A stretch of DNA of 64,000 bases from Pardosa pseudoannulata. Taxonomy: Eukaryota > Arthropoda > Arachnida > Araneae > Lycosidae. Made by a program: the position numbers and the translations under genes. The first letter of the stretch is position 1; each line of letters opens with the position of its first letter. The notes under the pieces were generated by a model, which did no database searches, was not told where the DNA came from, and was given only the letters and a program-made list of their open reading frames with translations. Below, piece by piece: positions 12,381 through 25,472 of the stretch. The stretch lies in contig CM063503.1 of the NCBI GenBank assembly GCA_032207245.1, positions 108,860,502 to 108,924,501 of the forward strand. Direction: 5' to 3'.

Positions 12381-13019
12381 GTTAAACTATAGATTGTTTA
12401 TGTGTGTAGCATCTTTGCTAATAGTGAGGATTTTTGATGATATGTAATTATTCGGGATTTTCACACAGTTTATTAGTTTCATTTAGGAAAGTAAAGCCTC
12501 GTCGTTCTATTTTAAGGAGATTTATATAAAAGGAAAACTCGCCTTTGGAATAATATTTTTATAATTATATTTTATATGAATAAACTTACACAGTACTTAA
12601 TCAAATAAATTATATGAATAAATCTTTTTGCATCTCAATATTTAAAAAAATCTTCAAAATTTGCTGTTCTAGAGTATCAATAAATATACTCAACCATAAT
12701 ATTAAAACTTTTCAGAGATAAATATTACATTGATGTTGATCATACGAAAAACATTAAAGAGAATCAAGTAAACAAAATTATTTACGAAAACCCATTACGC
12801 CTAAAAATAAGTTTTATATCCTAAATATAGGAACAGGAGGAAATATGAGTTACAAATAGTAGTTTCAAATATCAATCGTAGTTCATAAGTTATATTTGAT
12901 ACCTGTTTATGCTTCTATATAAAGGCTAAACACACAGTAGAAATTGAAAGAGTTATGAAAAATACAGTGAAATAAAATGCACTAAGAACATATTAATAGA
13001 AGATTGTTGGATGAATAAA
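12381..13019. other. AT-rich stretch, no feature seen
   Basis: Nothing recognised. Confidence 0.5.
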
Positions 13020-13238
13020 CTTTTATCAAAATATTTTCCATTTCAACCAAGAATAATTTCTATTTCAACAAAGAGCAAAACATTCTTTGTTGTAGATTAT
13101 AGTGTCAGATATGTTTAACGTAACAAAATTATTTATATTGATGTTCAAAATACAGAGGAAAATATTGTATATTAAAAATCGAGATTTCAGTTTCCGTGTC
13201 ACCTTAAACTTGTAATTTTCTATATATAGCTGGCTTAT
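13020..13238 (+). repeat. Diverged tandem duplication, unit 1 (~219 bp)
   Basis: Aligns with 13239-13455. Shared blocks are TTTTCTATTTCAA-like sequence, ATTCTTTGTTGTAGATTATAG versus ATTCTTTAGTTATAGATTTTAG, TATTGATGTTCAA versus TATTGATATCAAG, and CATATATAGC near the ends. Roughly three quarters identical; no open frame. Confidence 0.75.
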
Positions 13239-13455
13239 TTTTATAAAGAGTTTTCTATTTCAATAAACAATAATTTATCTTTCAATAAAGAATCAAATAT
13301 TCTTTAGTTATAGATTTTAGTGTCAAATAAATTTTATGTAATGAGTTTTTATATTGATATCAAGAATACAGATAAAAGTAGTGCATTATTAAAATCTAGA
13401 TTTGAGTTCCCACGTCTCCTTAAACTCCCAATTCTCCATATATAGCTAAGATAAA
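13239..13455 (+). repeat. Diverged tandem duplication, unit 2
   Basis: Second unit of the pair, ending at the CCATATATAGCTAAG block that parallels CTATATATAGCTGGC at 13218-13232. Confidence 0.75.
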
Positions 13456-14551
13456 TTTAGAACGTGAAAAAGTATTATTTGCCCTAAGGAATTCTCTTTT
13501 AGCGACCCATATTTCTGCTGGGATGTGACTCATATCTTGTCACAGAGACTATTTCCGGAGTTGGTGAAATTTAGCAGGTCTGAGTCATATGTTTGGAAAA
13601 TATCATGTTTCGTAAAACTAAACGTTACAAAAATAAAGAATAAGTTCATAATAAATGACTGAAACGCATTTTTCAAAAGAGAGAAATGAATAAAACCACA
13701 TTGCACTGAGTAAAGTGCTGAAGTAATCTTTTTATCTTACGTTATTAATCAAGTTTCTACTGCTCTATCATATCCTAGATTTCTCTTATTTCGACTGATA
13801 TGTCAGATACGAAATTTAATTTGCTCTTTACCCAGTATTACTGGATAAAATTGAACGAAACAGATTATGTCTATTTAGAACTATTACGTACATAAATAAA
13901 TATAATCTAAATTCTTACTTTGTATAATAAAGTAAAATGTTTGGCCCCGATGTTGTTTGCCAAGGTAAATAATATTAAGGATTTTTCTACTTTAAAACAT
14001 GCATCTACATATTTAATGTTTTATAAAATATAAATTTAAAGGTCATTTTTTATCGCCATAAAGATAATTTTCTTCACTATATTTTTTAAAATAAATGAAT
14101 TTCTTTTTAAGAATTTTTTACTACGTCTCCACAAATAATATACAGGAATAAAGTACTTAGATCTTTATACCATTAAACATTCGAATTCAACTGTAATTTT
14201 AAAGTAGGTTATTCAATACATTTCATTAAAATTTTAAGAAATTAAAATCTTTCGTAAATGATCTTTTTATTAACGTAAAATATTTTTTCGTGAAATTTGA
14301 GTCCCTAAGGCATTTTATAGAATGCTGTTATTGAATTATTTATTTTTAAATCACTTAAATAATTTTGCTTAAGTTGAATAAATTTATTAAGAAAATTATT
14401 TAAATCTTAACTATTTCTTAGACATTTGTAGATTTACTTTTCTTGTATCACACAATATCTCACCCAAAAAAAGGATAGACCTTTCCAAAAAACACCTAGT
14501 TTTCTGACAAATAAATTACAAAAGAATATTCAAATATTTAAAAAAATATTG
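13456..14551. other. AT-rich stretch, no feature seen
   Basis: Nothing recognised on either strand. Confidence 0.5.
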
Positions 14552-14710
14552 CACTTGAATTAACCCATAAATTTAATGCATGAGACTGGGGGAAATATTT
14601 TAATAAAAAAAACACTACAAAAACAATGCACTTGAAACACTTGAATTAACCCATAAATTTAATGCATATGACTGGGGAAAATACTTTAATAAAAAAAAAC
14701 ACTTCTGAAC
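14552..14710 (+). repeat. 86-bp tandem repeat, two units
   Basis: CACTTGAATTAACCCATAAA begins at 14552 and again at 14638. Both units run through TTTAATGCAT, GACTGGGG and TTTAATAAAAAA with few differences. Confidence 0.9.
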
Positions 14711-17304
14711 CAGGTTTTAAGGAAATAAAAGTAATATTGAATTTTTTTAAAAAATCCCTTGCTCTCGTATTTAGAACTGCAGATAATTTCATTCTCGTCT
14801 GTTATGACATTTAGTGCCGTATATACTGTACGCGATTGAGACACTTTAAACTTTACATTACAATTTATGAAAATTACATCTAGATATTTTATCGTGGCTA
14901 GAGACTAGTATGATGAAAATAGGCAGTGAAAGGTAGGATAAGTAGGATTGCCAGACGCACCTATTAATCGGGATTTTTACTGGTTTTAAGGCGATGGTAG
15001 ACTTTCAAATTGTCTAAAATCGACCAAAAATTCGAATTTTCGATTTTAGTGAATAGTGAAAGAATCATTAGGAATACGGAGCAAAAAGAATTTTTTCATT
15101 CCCATCATTTTATCATTATTTATGGGTATAATAAGCTTATCATTACTTATGGGTATAGCATTAATAACTTTAAATGCTGTTTAATCAGAAGTAAAATTTT
15201 CATATATTACAAATGTTTAAACTACTTCAGGTGCACTGAAAATAGATCTTTGTCTCTGAAATTCCAATATTATTTACGTTAGAGTTTATAAAATAAAGTC
15301 TAGTTGAAACGGGTATGTTTTGAATCATATAATATGTTAGTTACGCATTTTAATTAACCACTACAGCTGTTTATTCTGCAAAATATGGGTATCATAATTA
15401 TTTTTTTTCTATTTATATTTTCTATGAATGTTTATGGAAACAACTACATTTTTTTGTAAAGTCTATAAGGCATACCTAATTTTTTTATCATATTTAATGC
15501 AAAATTGATGCGCCTGGAGCATTTTCAATTAAGCTAATTATGAAACAATTAATGATTAATAACTTAAAAATTAATTAATATTTTGCTTTCAAATTTTTAA
15601 AACATTTATATATCAATACTACTAATAACATAGTAAATCTTCAAGGAAATTCGTTTAAAAGAAAAAAGTTTGCTCTAAAGGTCCACTGTCGTCTCAACAA
15701 GTCTCATGTCCCGTGTTCCGAAAGAACCTTTCGGGATGCCCTGAAAACTCAAATTTAAAAAAAAATTCTATTAAACATACTTTTTAAACATTTTCTTTCA
15801 TCTCAAGTATATTTTGTGCATCGTGTTGATGCGGTAGCACAGTAAAGGAAAGACTGGTTTTAGTTTCTTCTGTCATCTTTCTACCATTTTCGACTTTTCT
15901 TTTTCCAAGTAGTATATAATAAAGTTTAGCATTTGTGGATTTTATTTTCTTACGTAATATAAATCAAAATTTAAGTAGCAGCATGGCAACGCATGCAAGC
16001 TAAAATATTGGTGAGGGTAAAAAAATTCTTATTTTTTATGGTGGTTTGGACCTGTCCTGGCTTTATTTGTCGGAAGCATAGATCGGTAATAGCACTGCTT
16101 ATTTAGTTTTACTTATCAAACGGGAGAAAAAATTAAATATTGCAGTCGAAATTCCATTTAAAGAAATTTGAAATAATACAAATCAGTTTAAATATAATTA
16201 TATTTAATATGGTTTAACTCCACATTTTTCGTAGAATTGAAAAAGAGAAATTCTAATAAAAGCTTTGATGTATATTGAACGAATTATAAATATTCAGTAT
16301 TGGGGATTAATTATAAAAACTACAATGGAACCCTCTAAGCAATAGTTTGTGAAGAAGAACTTATATATTGACAAGTAAATGTATATGAGAACTTTTATAA
16401 ATGAAGCTTTAATTGTATTGTCCTCATACAAAATGATTCTATATCATTACATAATCAGCTATTCAACATATTGTTTTTAAATTTATCAGCTCATACTATT
16501 CAAGATTTTATAAAATCTCAAATTTTCATAGTTAGATAAGTTTAATGAAGTTTAAAAGAAACAATAAAAGTAATCTTTTCAAGTGGTAATTTAAATAACT
16601 AAAATAAAATTATGTGTAATTATGTAATATAAAGAAAACCAATATTTTCATTCTTAATATAACAGCCAAAAAATGATATATAAAAATATTTTACTTCTAC
16701 TCAATGTTCGATCAATGTCCGCTCCTTAGGAAGCTGGCAGTCAATAAATGTTTTCCAATATATGCCTCAGCACGTTCTACTAATGCCCATAATTTCTAAA
16801 ACATTCTGTTACCCACAGATAAGAACACTGTCAGTGACATTTCAAACAGTTTACCGCACGTAATCCTTTTGTTGATCGTTGCCCATATGTTCATCGTAAT
16901 TAAAGTCCCGAATGAATAAACATGTCCCTTACACTGCAGTCTCAGATCTCTCTCCCCTAATCATGTATTGCTCATAATCTGGACAACCAACGGCAACAGG
17001 TGAAAGGACACGTGCGATATTGCTACTAATGTTAGTCTTTATACTATTGCCTGTAAAATAATTACTATTTCATGTTAGATACCAGCTTATGATTGAAATA
17101 TCTGTATTTATCAATATTTTGTTTGAAGTATAGTGTGCCTCCATAAGTAGTACTTATACACTTTATGTGCGTTAGTTAAATTATGCTGTTCACATCACTG
17201 TGAATTTCACTGTGGCATTACATTGCACATTTTCTAAGAACAAAAAATTGCAGGTTTTTTCAGAAAGAAAAGAATATAATTATCATATAATTTAGCTTAC
17301 ACAC

Positions 17305-17308
<4 letters not shown>
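14711..17308. other. AT-rich stretch, no firm feature
   Basis: A 90-codon plus frame at 15010-15282 opens at TTG, not ATG, and has no motif. Part of it is a small direct repeat (TACTTATGGGTATA-type). A slightly GC-richer patch at about 16690-17030 shows no coding frame or known element. Confidence 0.5.
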
Positions 17309-17378
<70 letters not shown>

Positions 17379-17449
17379 CATATATACATATACACATATA
17401 TATACATATATACATATACACATATATACATATATATATAATATTTATT

Positions 17450-17480
<31 letters not shown>

Positions 17481-17487
17481 GGGGGGG
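17309..17487. repeat. (TA)n, TACATA, (CA)n array ending in a G8 tract
   Basis: TA tract to about 17371, degenerate CATATATACATA motifs, CA repeats, then G8 at 17480-17487. The G tract at the junction parallels C tracts at 24722-24729 and 28994-29001. Confidence 0.95.
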
Positions 17488-18840
17488 TAGATATAAATTT
17501 GTAGATAAATACTCGGCTGGGAGCGACTCAGTGTGATAAGGGTGGGGAATATACCCCTTGATCATACAGATATTCTTCTTTTTTAAATTCTGTATACAAA
17601 AGTAAGTTTTTAATAGACTATATCATTTTAAATAAAAGTAATAGTAAGAATGTAAGAGTAAAAATTTCGATGCATGATCTCCTCCCTCATTTTCTTAATG
17701 CAGATTAGTCTATAAATGACAGTCATTTATACGTATATATATATTCATACTTTTGAATACAAGCATGGATATTTTGTAGACGTTATTTATTATTCATATT
17801 ACTATAATCAAATAGCGAAAATATGAACTTAAATGAATGAAATAAGTATTTAAACGGATCTGGGCTGCATAGACAGCATTTATATTTCAAGTACTTAAGA
17901 CAGAATATGAAGTGTCATCGGCAGTCTTAAAACGTACGTTTTTTGCATCAAATGATTTACGAACACAGCTGCACTTGTCATGATTGTATACAACAAATGA
18001 ATTACGCGCTTCTAGTCAATGAATGGGTGCATTAAATGAATGTATTCTGAATCGATGAAACAAATAAAAGAAACTATTCAGTATATTCATTCTATATTTA
18101 TAAAAGCTTTTAGCAAGGAAACGGAAACGATTATCTGTAATCGAAGCAACGAGTTTAATCTGCGGATCTTTTATTTGGGCAGCTGCATTACCTCGGCTTC
18201 AGTACGTACATCTGATAAAACACAAGAAGGAAGTTATAGATAGATTGTAAGTTGTGTTAACAGGTAAAATTACTCAGAAGGTATTTTTCTTCTGTGTGTT
18301 ACTCCAGCTGTCAAACTTCAGGTAGCAAAGAACGGTACATTATTTTTTATAAGGTTGAATTCAAATTTAATACTCAGATAAATGTAAAGGACATAAAATA
18401 AAGTTAATATTTTTTGATTTTGTATTTTTTTTATCAATTTAGATATGTAAAAATGTGTAAAACATAAAGTTACCAACTTTTCCACCTGAGGTATTAAATA
18501 TTAATTAAATTTTTTTATTTATATAAATACCAGAATTTTTTTTTACCGTGCTTCGCTAAGGGAATTCTATGTTTATTAAGATATTTCAAATAATCTTTTT
18601 CTTTGTTTATATATATTTTTTAATTTCATTTATGTATACTACTGTTTAAAAATTAAGAAAATCTTTATTGGTGCACTTGCAAATTGTAAGGAGTTAGTAA
18701 TTTAAACTTATTTCACCCGAAGGAGGATATAAAGGGGTTCAAGTTAAAAAGGTTTAAAAGAGTGTTAAAGTTGTATGAAAATTAAAAAAAAAGTCTTTGT
18801 TTTACACCCTTGGGTTATGAAAGGAAAATACAGAAAGAAA
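17488..18840. other. Mostly AT-rich, no firm feature
   Basis: The first ~90 bp are GC-richer and may be an element edge next to the microsatellite. A 67-codon plus frame at 18040-18243 has no recognised motif. Confidence 0.45.
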
Positions 18841-18990
18841 TTTTGCTTTCTTGGACTCGTCTTATTAGAACTACATAGCCGGACAACGACCTAATCGGTA
18901 CAGGGGTACTTTCCGGTACTGAACCACGGAATCGGATCCCGATGGAGATCATGAGTGCCCCCGCTGGGAACGTGAGCAGAAATTATTAGG
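18841..18990. other. GC-rich patch with small palindromes, possible TE remnant
   Basis: CpG-containing block with CGGTAC twice around 18896-18920 and ATCGG-ATC-CCGAT at about 18930-18945. It is out of character with its surroundings. No second copy in the window and no open frame. Confidence 0.3.
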
Positions 18991-19382
18991 AAGTTCTGGT
19001 GTAATTAACATAGAACATAAAACCTAAGGAACTAATCTGTTAAAATACGAGGGTATTTTAAATTACATATATAATTAAAATTATAACTCCTTATATAGAT
19101 ATATAAATATATGTATATAAGTATATCTATATTCAGATAAATATTATTCATCGCATCGAAAAAAATAAGAAGAAACATATAGAATTTTTTTTAAAGAAAA
19201 TTTTGGCAAATCGAGATTTTCTGTATTCTTTCTCTAGTTTATTACTTTTGGAATTTGAATTCTAAAAACTCCTGTCTAGCTGAACTCCAGAGGTTTAATA
19301 CCTATCACCTTAAGAAATTTCAGTTTCGTATGCCTGGTCATTTTCGAGGTATAATTATTAGTCAGTCAGCTAATATCATTGG

Positions 19383-19384
<2 letters not shown>
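18991..19384. other. AT-rich stretch, no feature seen
   Basis: Nothing recognised. Confidence 0.5.

Positions 19385-19454
<70 letters not shown>
19385..19454. repeat. (TA)n microsatellite
   Basis: Uninterrupted TA dinucleotides. Confidence 0.98.
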
Positions 19455-19461
<7 letters not shown>

Positions 19462-20002
19462 TAGATTGAATTTAGTTACTTTCTCCTCCTATTTCACATG
19501 CCAAGAACTTGAAGTATTCGAAATTCTTCGATATTTCCTGCCTGGGATGTATCACAAACCCTGGTACAAAATTTCACCTTCATGGTCATTCTTCACGATA
19601 GTGATCAGTGAATCACTATTGGAGTGTTGATGTGTGCGTATGTATATATACATAAATAGAAAAATAAAATGAGCTATTTGTGACGTTATATGTTATAATG
19701 GAGGATATTTGTTGATGCTAAGTACTTGTTCCTGTTTAATCAATTTGCTCGTAGAATTCCAAATTTCAGACTCTGTTTTATTGCACGTCTGTGGCAAAAC
19801 ACAAAACACGATATAATGTTTCAGCTTAATTGGCTGATTTACTCTTAACTTAATATGAGTAAGTCAATGAGTGTTATTTAGCTGAATCATATATAGAGAG
19901 CTAGATATTCTTTATTAGTGTTTTGGTTATCCTGAACAAACATGACGAGTTCTTTTTCAATAAATGAGTCTTTCAGGACCAAAGTGAAGCAATTTTCTTT
20001 TT
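19455..20002. other. AT-rich stretch, no feature seen
   Basis: Ends in a T-rich run that leads into the 939-bp duplication. No gene recognised. Confidence 0.5.
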
Positions 20003-20941
20003 TTTTTTCTCTTACAAAATATAACCGCTTTCCAAGATTAATAACTTCTTATTTCATATATATGTATACGAACATATATTAAAAATTATAATTATTAATT
20101 ATTTTTTAATTAAAATTTCCAGGAATTAATAGTGAACCATCAATTGTTGGAATCAGTTTCTATAGTAATGTAGCGACTCGGAGGCAACATATAAAAATGA
20201 GATTTTAAAGTCTTTTAAAATAAATTTATTTTTTTAATATTTTTGACATTTGGGATTATCCGAAGAAACCACACTTAAAGTGTGGTTACAATTGATTCAA
20301 TAAATTTTCCAGGTTATCCATACAAACAAAAATATCCTCCTTCATTATATAACAGTAATGATCGAAAATCTAATTGGATGCTAACAGTACGTAATCCGTT
20401 TCATAAGGATGCAAGAACAAGTGGTTTGTTCATCGTATCAGCCTTAAAAAATGAATTATCTTAATTTATTATCATATATCAAAAGTTAAGAAACCAATTA
20501 GGCACTGGAAATATGCATGGAAGTGTGGTTTGTGGTTTCATTAGATTAAAAGTATTTATTAGTAAAGTTAAAACTTACTATATTATTTGGTTAAATGTAG
20601 CCTGTTAAGTTCTGAAGCAACTAGAATTTATCCAACATAACAAGCTTTAGTTTTTAAAATATCTTCCACTCATTCTAACAATTTATTGCAGTTTGTTTTC
20701 AAGATTATTGCCTTAAACTCCCTGTTTAAAAATGTTAAATTAGCCTACATGGCAGTTTTAATTTTTAATTACTTAGATGCAATATTTGAAATACACTGTA
20801 CTCTGCAAAATGAGAGATGAGTTTATTCTAGAGAGCTTGACAACACCATGAAGAAAGAAGTAATTAATATCCTAATTGCTGGGAGTATTTCCAAGTATAA
20901 TCTTTTAGCGACATCTTAAGTGGACTATATGATACGTACAT
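20003..20941 (+). repeat. 939-bp tandem duplication, unit 1
   Basis: Directly followed by a near-identical unit at 20942-21880. The shared CTCTTACAAAATATAACCGC is at 20009 and 20947 (offset 938), and GATACGTACAT ends at 20941 and 21880 (offset 939). About ten differences are visible, so identity is near 99%. It contains an exon-like segment and a hairpin at 20267-20287 (arms AACCACAC and GTGTGGTT). Confidence 0.97.
20313..20464 (+). pseudogene. Exon-like segment resembling the start of a CUB domain
   Basis: A splice-acceptor-like TAAATTTTCCAG precedes 20313. If the upstream exon supplied a final G (phase 1), the frame reads GYPYKQKYPPSLYNSNDR, then NWMLTVRNP, and stops at TAA 20462-20464. 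CUB domains (extracellular beta-sandwich modules) typically start with a PGYP or PNYP turn, then a YP, then W-x-hydrophobic-x-V/I. This segment has GYP, YPP and NWMLTV in that order and at normal spacing. The Cys usually found just before the Trp is Ser-Asn here. A GTACGT inside the frame (near 20387) is the best internal donor; none follows the stop closely. No other exon of such a gene was found. It could be a genuine exon, an exon relic or a chance resemblance. Confidence 0.35.
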
Positions 20942-21880
20942 TTTTTCTCTTACAAAATATAACCGCTTTCCAAGATTAATAACTTCTTATTTCATATATA
21001 TGTATACGAACATATATTAAAAATTTATAATTATTAATTATTTTTTAATTAAATTTCCAGGAATTAATAGTGAACCATCAATTGTTGGAATCAGTTTCTA
21101 TAGTAATGTAGCGACTCGGAGGCAACATATAAAAATGAGATTTTAAAGTCTTTTAAAATAAATTTATTTTTTTAATATTTTTGACATTTGGGATTATCCG
21201 AAGAAACCACACTCAAAGTGTGGTTACAATTGATTCAATAAATTTTCCAGGTTATCCATACAAACAAAAAATATCCTTCTTCATTATATAAATGTAATGA
21301 TAGAAAATCTAATTGGATGCTAACAGTACGTAATCCGTTTCATAAGGATGCAAGAACAAGTGGTTTGTTCATCGTATCAGCCTTAAAAAATGAATTATCT
21401 TAATTTATTATCATATATCAAAAGTTAAGAAACAAATTAGGCACTGGAAATATGCATGGAAGTGTGGTTTGTGGTTTCATTAGATTAAAAGTATTTATTA
21501 GTAAAGTTAAAACTTACTATATTATTTGGTTAAATGTAGCCTGTTAAGTTCTGAAGCAACTAGAATTTATCCAACATAACAAGCTTTAGTTTTTAAAATA
21601 TCTTCCACTCATTCTAACAATTTATTGCAGTTTGTTTTCAAGATTATTGCCTTAAACTCCCTGTTTAAAAATGTTAAATTAGCCTACATGGCAGTTTTAA
21701 TTTTTAATTACTTAGATGCAATATTTGAAATACACTGTACTCTGCAAAATGAGAGATGAGTTTATTCTAGAGAGCTTGACAACACCATGAAGAAAGAAGT
21801 AATTAATATCCTAATTGCTGGGAGTATTTCCAAGTATAATCTTTTAGCGACATCTTAAGTGGACTATATGATACGTACAT
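20942..21880 (+). repeat. 939-bp tandem duplication, unit 2
   Basis: Second unit. The hairpin is kept at 21205-21225 with one loop change (T to C). Beyond 21880 the sequence becomes unrelated to unit 1's continuation, marking the duplication edge. Confidence 0.97.
21251..21403 (+). pseudogene. Frameshifted copy of the CUB-like exon
   Basis: Same acceptor as unit 1, but the A-run after TACAAAC has six A instead of five. The frame from the acceptor shifts and ends at TAA within about 45 bases. Downstream of the shift the original frame is still readable, with P to S, and NS to KC, substitutions. This suggests recent loss. It is the younger-looking damage of the two copies. Confidence 0.4.
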
Positions 21881-22261
21881 ATGCTCATTAAACTGATGTA
21901 TTACTTAGAAATCGATTATTTTAATTAATTCCAGAACTTTTTTTTTCATCAATTCATATATTATAAATGCGTTTTAATAAAGTTAAAATACGTCTATGTT
22001 CATGTACAAGTTTAAAACTTTTGAATAAGTTTTTCATGTATCTTTCACAATCTCCGTACTTAATTTCTATAAAAGCAATCTTTTTCACTATTGCCATTAT
22101 TCTCTCTTTACTTTGTAAGCATACATTAAGTGTTAAAATATCAAGAAATATTTTTGGTATCATATAAATTTTGCGTTAGAAATTATTCGTGATAAACTCA
22201 AATATTTTATAGCTCCAATACCTGTATTAATTAATATCTGAATTCTATATTAACTATCTAA
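21881..22261. other. AT-rich stretch, no feature seen
   Basis: Overlapping 66- and 69-codon frames on both strands at 21954-22167 have no motif. Confidence 0.5.
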
Positions 22262-22284
22262 TATGTATATATACATACACACAA

Positions 22285-22318
<34 letters not shown>

Positions 22319-22334
22319 GCATAATATACATATA

Positions 22335-22392
<58 letters not shown>
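22262..22392. repeat. (CA)n / (TA)n array
   Basis: CA repeats at about 22276-22299, then TA tracts separated by GCATAATATACATATATGCA. Confidence 0.96.
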
Positions 22393-22396
<4 letters not shown>

Positions 22397-22730
22397 GTCT
22401 AAAAAAGGGATAGTTGGAAATTATGTAAGTTAAAAACGATTTTAAAAAGAAAACTCTTTTATAATAATAAAATAAATGAAAAAGACCCACGCTCGCAGTT
22501 TTCAGGATAATCCGGTCAGGCGGAAACATTTCTCAGCTATTTGATGAGCTTGCAAACAGATAAGTTTGATTTGACGCCTGGGCATGGAGCGGTCAACACC
22601 TTCACGTATAGCTCCGGGTCGATTAATGAAAATGGCTCATGTTGCTTTCTTTAAGAACGATCAGTTAATAAAACTTATTATTATCAAGAAGACTGTTGTC
22701 CATTCGCCTTAACACTGGATCACGACTTGT
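22393..22730 (+). mobile_element. Family B repeat copy 3, solo-LTR-like, between TA arrays
   Basis: Reverse complement of the copies at 11335 and 24811. It reads from TCAGGTCTAAAAAAGGG through TTTTATAATAATAAA (TATA-like, near 22458) to AATAAA at 22667-22672. It ends about 60 bp later at GACTTGTCA. That order (U3, TATA, poly(A) signal, short downstream part, CA end) is what a short retrotransposon LTR would show. The ends abut (TA)n on both sides, so a target duplication cannot be told from the array. No internal retrotransposon genes flank it. Confidence 0.65.
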
Positions 22731-22731
22731 C

Positions 22732-22815
<84 letters not shown>
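22731..22815. repeat. (TA)n microsatellite
   Basis: TA dinucleotides, nearly pure. Confidence 0.98.
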
Positions 22816-22817
<2 letters not shown>

Positions 22818-23004
22818 ATATATATATATCCATATATCTTTAAGTTGAAACTTATCCCAATTGTTTGGCTTGGAATTGTCTTTAAACAGTAGGTCTCGGT
22901 TTCATTATCCCTCCTGTAACAAAAATAGTAGACCGTAGTGCTCCAGTTGTCTCGCACAGCACTAGATAAAATTAATGACCACACGGCTGTAAAGTTAAAA
23001 ATCC
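22816..23004 (+). mobile_element. SINE body fragment lacking the tRNA-like head
   Basis: Shares GTAGGTCTCGGTTTCATTA and TAGTAGACCGTAGTGCTC with the SINE at 39962-40115 (GTAGGTCCCGGTCTCATTA and CAGTAGACCGTAGTGCTC). The box A/B region is absent. It sits between two (TA)n arrays. Confidence 0.7.
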
Positions 23005-24300
<1,296 letters not shown>

Positions 24301-24524
24301 GAATATGAAATGATATTTCTAATCTTAAAAATTAACTTACTTAATTATGCTTATCATAAAATAATTTTCTTGCAATTCTATCCTTTTTTGACTACCGTAG
24401 AGAATATCTTTCATTTTTCTATCAATTTGTTTATTTCGCAACGCCAAACCTCTTGTTGCATAAGTGCTTTACATAGCTCAAGACACTTAAAGTAATTCGC
24501 TCGGTATTACCTCGTGACTGGCGA

Positions 24525-24721
24525 ATTGAAACTTTTGATTGGTTGGCTACATACAACTATAAAATCGAGACGTACGTGTTTTTGGACACAAGTCCGTGAG
24601 AGAAGCTGCCTAATAAACTCTTCTCATTTTTATCCTAAGATGTCTTTCTTACGGATTTCAAAGATGTTTTAGCCGTTGATGCATACTAAACGGGTTTTTC
24701 CTTTTGTGACGGCACAAATTA
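24525..24721 (+). promoter_or_regulatory. LTR- or promoter-like segment
   Basis: GC-richer block with an inverted CCAAT box (GATTGG, 24537-24542), a good TATA box (CTATAAAA, 24558-24565) and AATAAA at 24612-24617. It ends against C8, (CT)n and then (TA)n. CCAAT, TATA and an AATAAA about 50 bp downstream is typical of an LTR U3-R. No second LTR or pol gene is present, so a solo LTR is the best guess. A real promoter is the alternative. Confidence 0.4.
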
Positions 24722-24736
24722 CCCCCCCCTCTCTCT

Positions 24737-24810
<74 letters not shown>
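24722..24810. repeat. C8 tract, (CT)n, (TA)n array
   Basis: C8 at 24722-24729, CT repeats to about 24738, then uninterrupted TA. Confidence 0.97.
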
Positions 24811-24812
<2 letters not shown>

Positions 24813-25122
24813 CGTATCGTGGTGCAGAGTTAAGGCGAATGAAAAACAGTCTTCTTGATAATAATAAGTTTTATTAACTCATCGTTCTTACGGAAAGCAA
24901 CAAACGCCATTTTCAATGTTCGTGGCGAAGTTATGCATGAAGGTGTTGACAGCTCCATGTCTATGCGTCAAATCCAACTTAACTATTTGCAAGCTCATCA
25001 AATAGCTGAGAGATGCTTTCGCCTGACCGGATTATTCTGAAAGCTTACGCGAGAGTGGGCCTTTTTCATTTATTTTAATATTATAAAAGAGTTGTCTTTT
25101 TAGAATCGTTTTTAACTTTAAG
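24811..25122 (-). mobile_element. Family B repeat copy 2, solo-LTR-like
   Basis: Starts GACGTATCGTGGTGCAGAG immediately after the TA array and runs to about TCGTTTTTAACTTTAAG. It lacks the final ~35 bp seen in copies 1 and 3. AATAAA lies on the minus strand (TTTATT at 24870-24875). Closest to copy 3, sharing CTATTTGCAAGCTCATC-type sequence and CGCCTGACCGGATTAT. Confidence 0.65.
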
Positions 25123-25435
25123 AAAAAAAATTACTATTGAACGATATTTGGCGACTTATTCTTACATTTCGCTGGCATTAAATTACCCAAAATTTTGGAA
25201 ACTTTTTTTAAAAGAGATCTACAAAAACTATTTAAGGAACAATAATAAAGCTTTAAAAAAACTTTAAAATTTTGGAAAAATGCTCCATTACTATTAGCAA
25301 CGAAATAGGCTACCATCGATGAAAATGAAGAAAACAATTTGGAAACAGAAATATACCGAATTTAAAAAAAATAAAAAGTAAAGTAAAATAAATGAACTAC
25401 ACCTAGCAAAAATTCAGAAAAACTCAGGAAGCACC
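25123..25435. other. AT-rich, possible decayed transposase upstream part
   Basis: Plus-strand frames leading to the motif at 25437 carry many stops. No second motif could be recognised. Confidence 0.25.
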
Positions 25436-25472
25436 AAATGTTTACAATATTGATGAAACGGGCGTTTCATGA
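25410..25472 (+). pseudogene. pogo/Tigger-like DDE transposase fragment
   Basis: From just after a stop near 25406, the plus frame reads QKFRKTQEAPNVYNIDETGVS and then TGA at 25470-25472. The motif (I/V)YN(I/V)DETG marks the first catalytic Asp of pogo/Tigger/jerky-type DDE transposases. The residues before it (F...P-N-V) also fit that family. The fragment is about 20 residues long; everything around it is broken by stops, and no other DDE residue is identifiable. A 42-codon frame at 26126-26254 with an acidic tail lies where a transposase C-terminus might, but its relation is unproven. Chance similarity remains possible given the length. Confidence 0.4.

Noticed and set aside
15010..15282. 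90-codon plus frame
   Set aside because: Opens at TTG, has no motif, and part of it is a small direct repeat.
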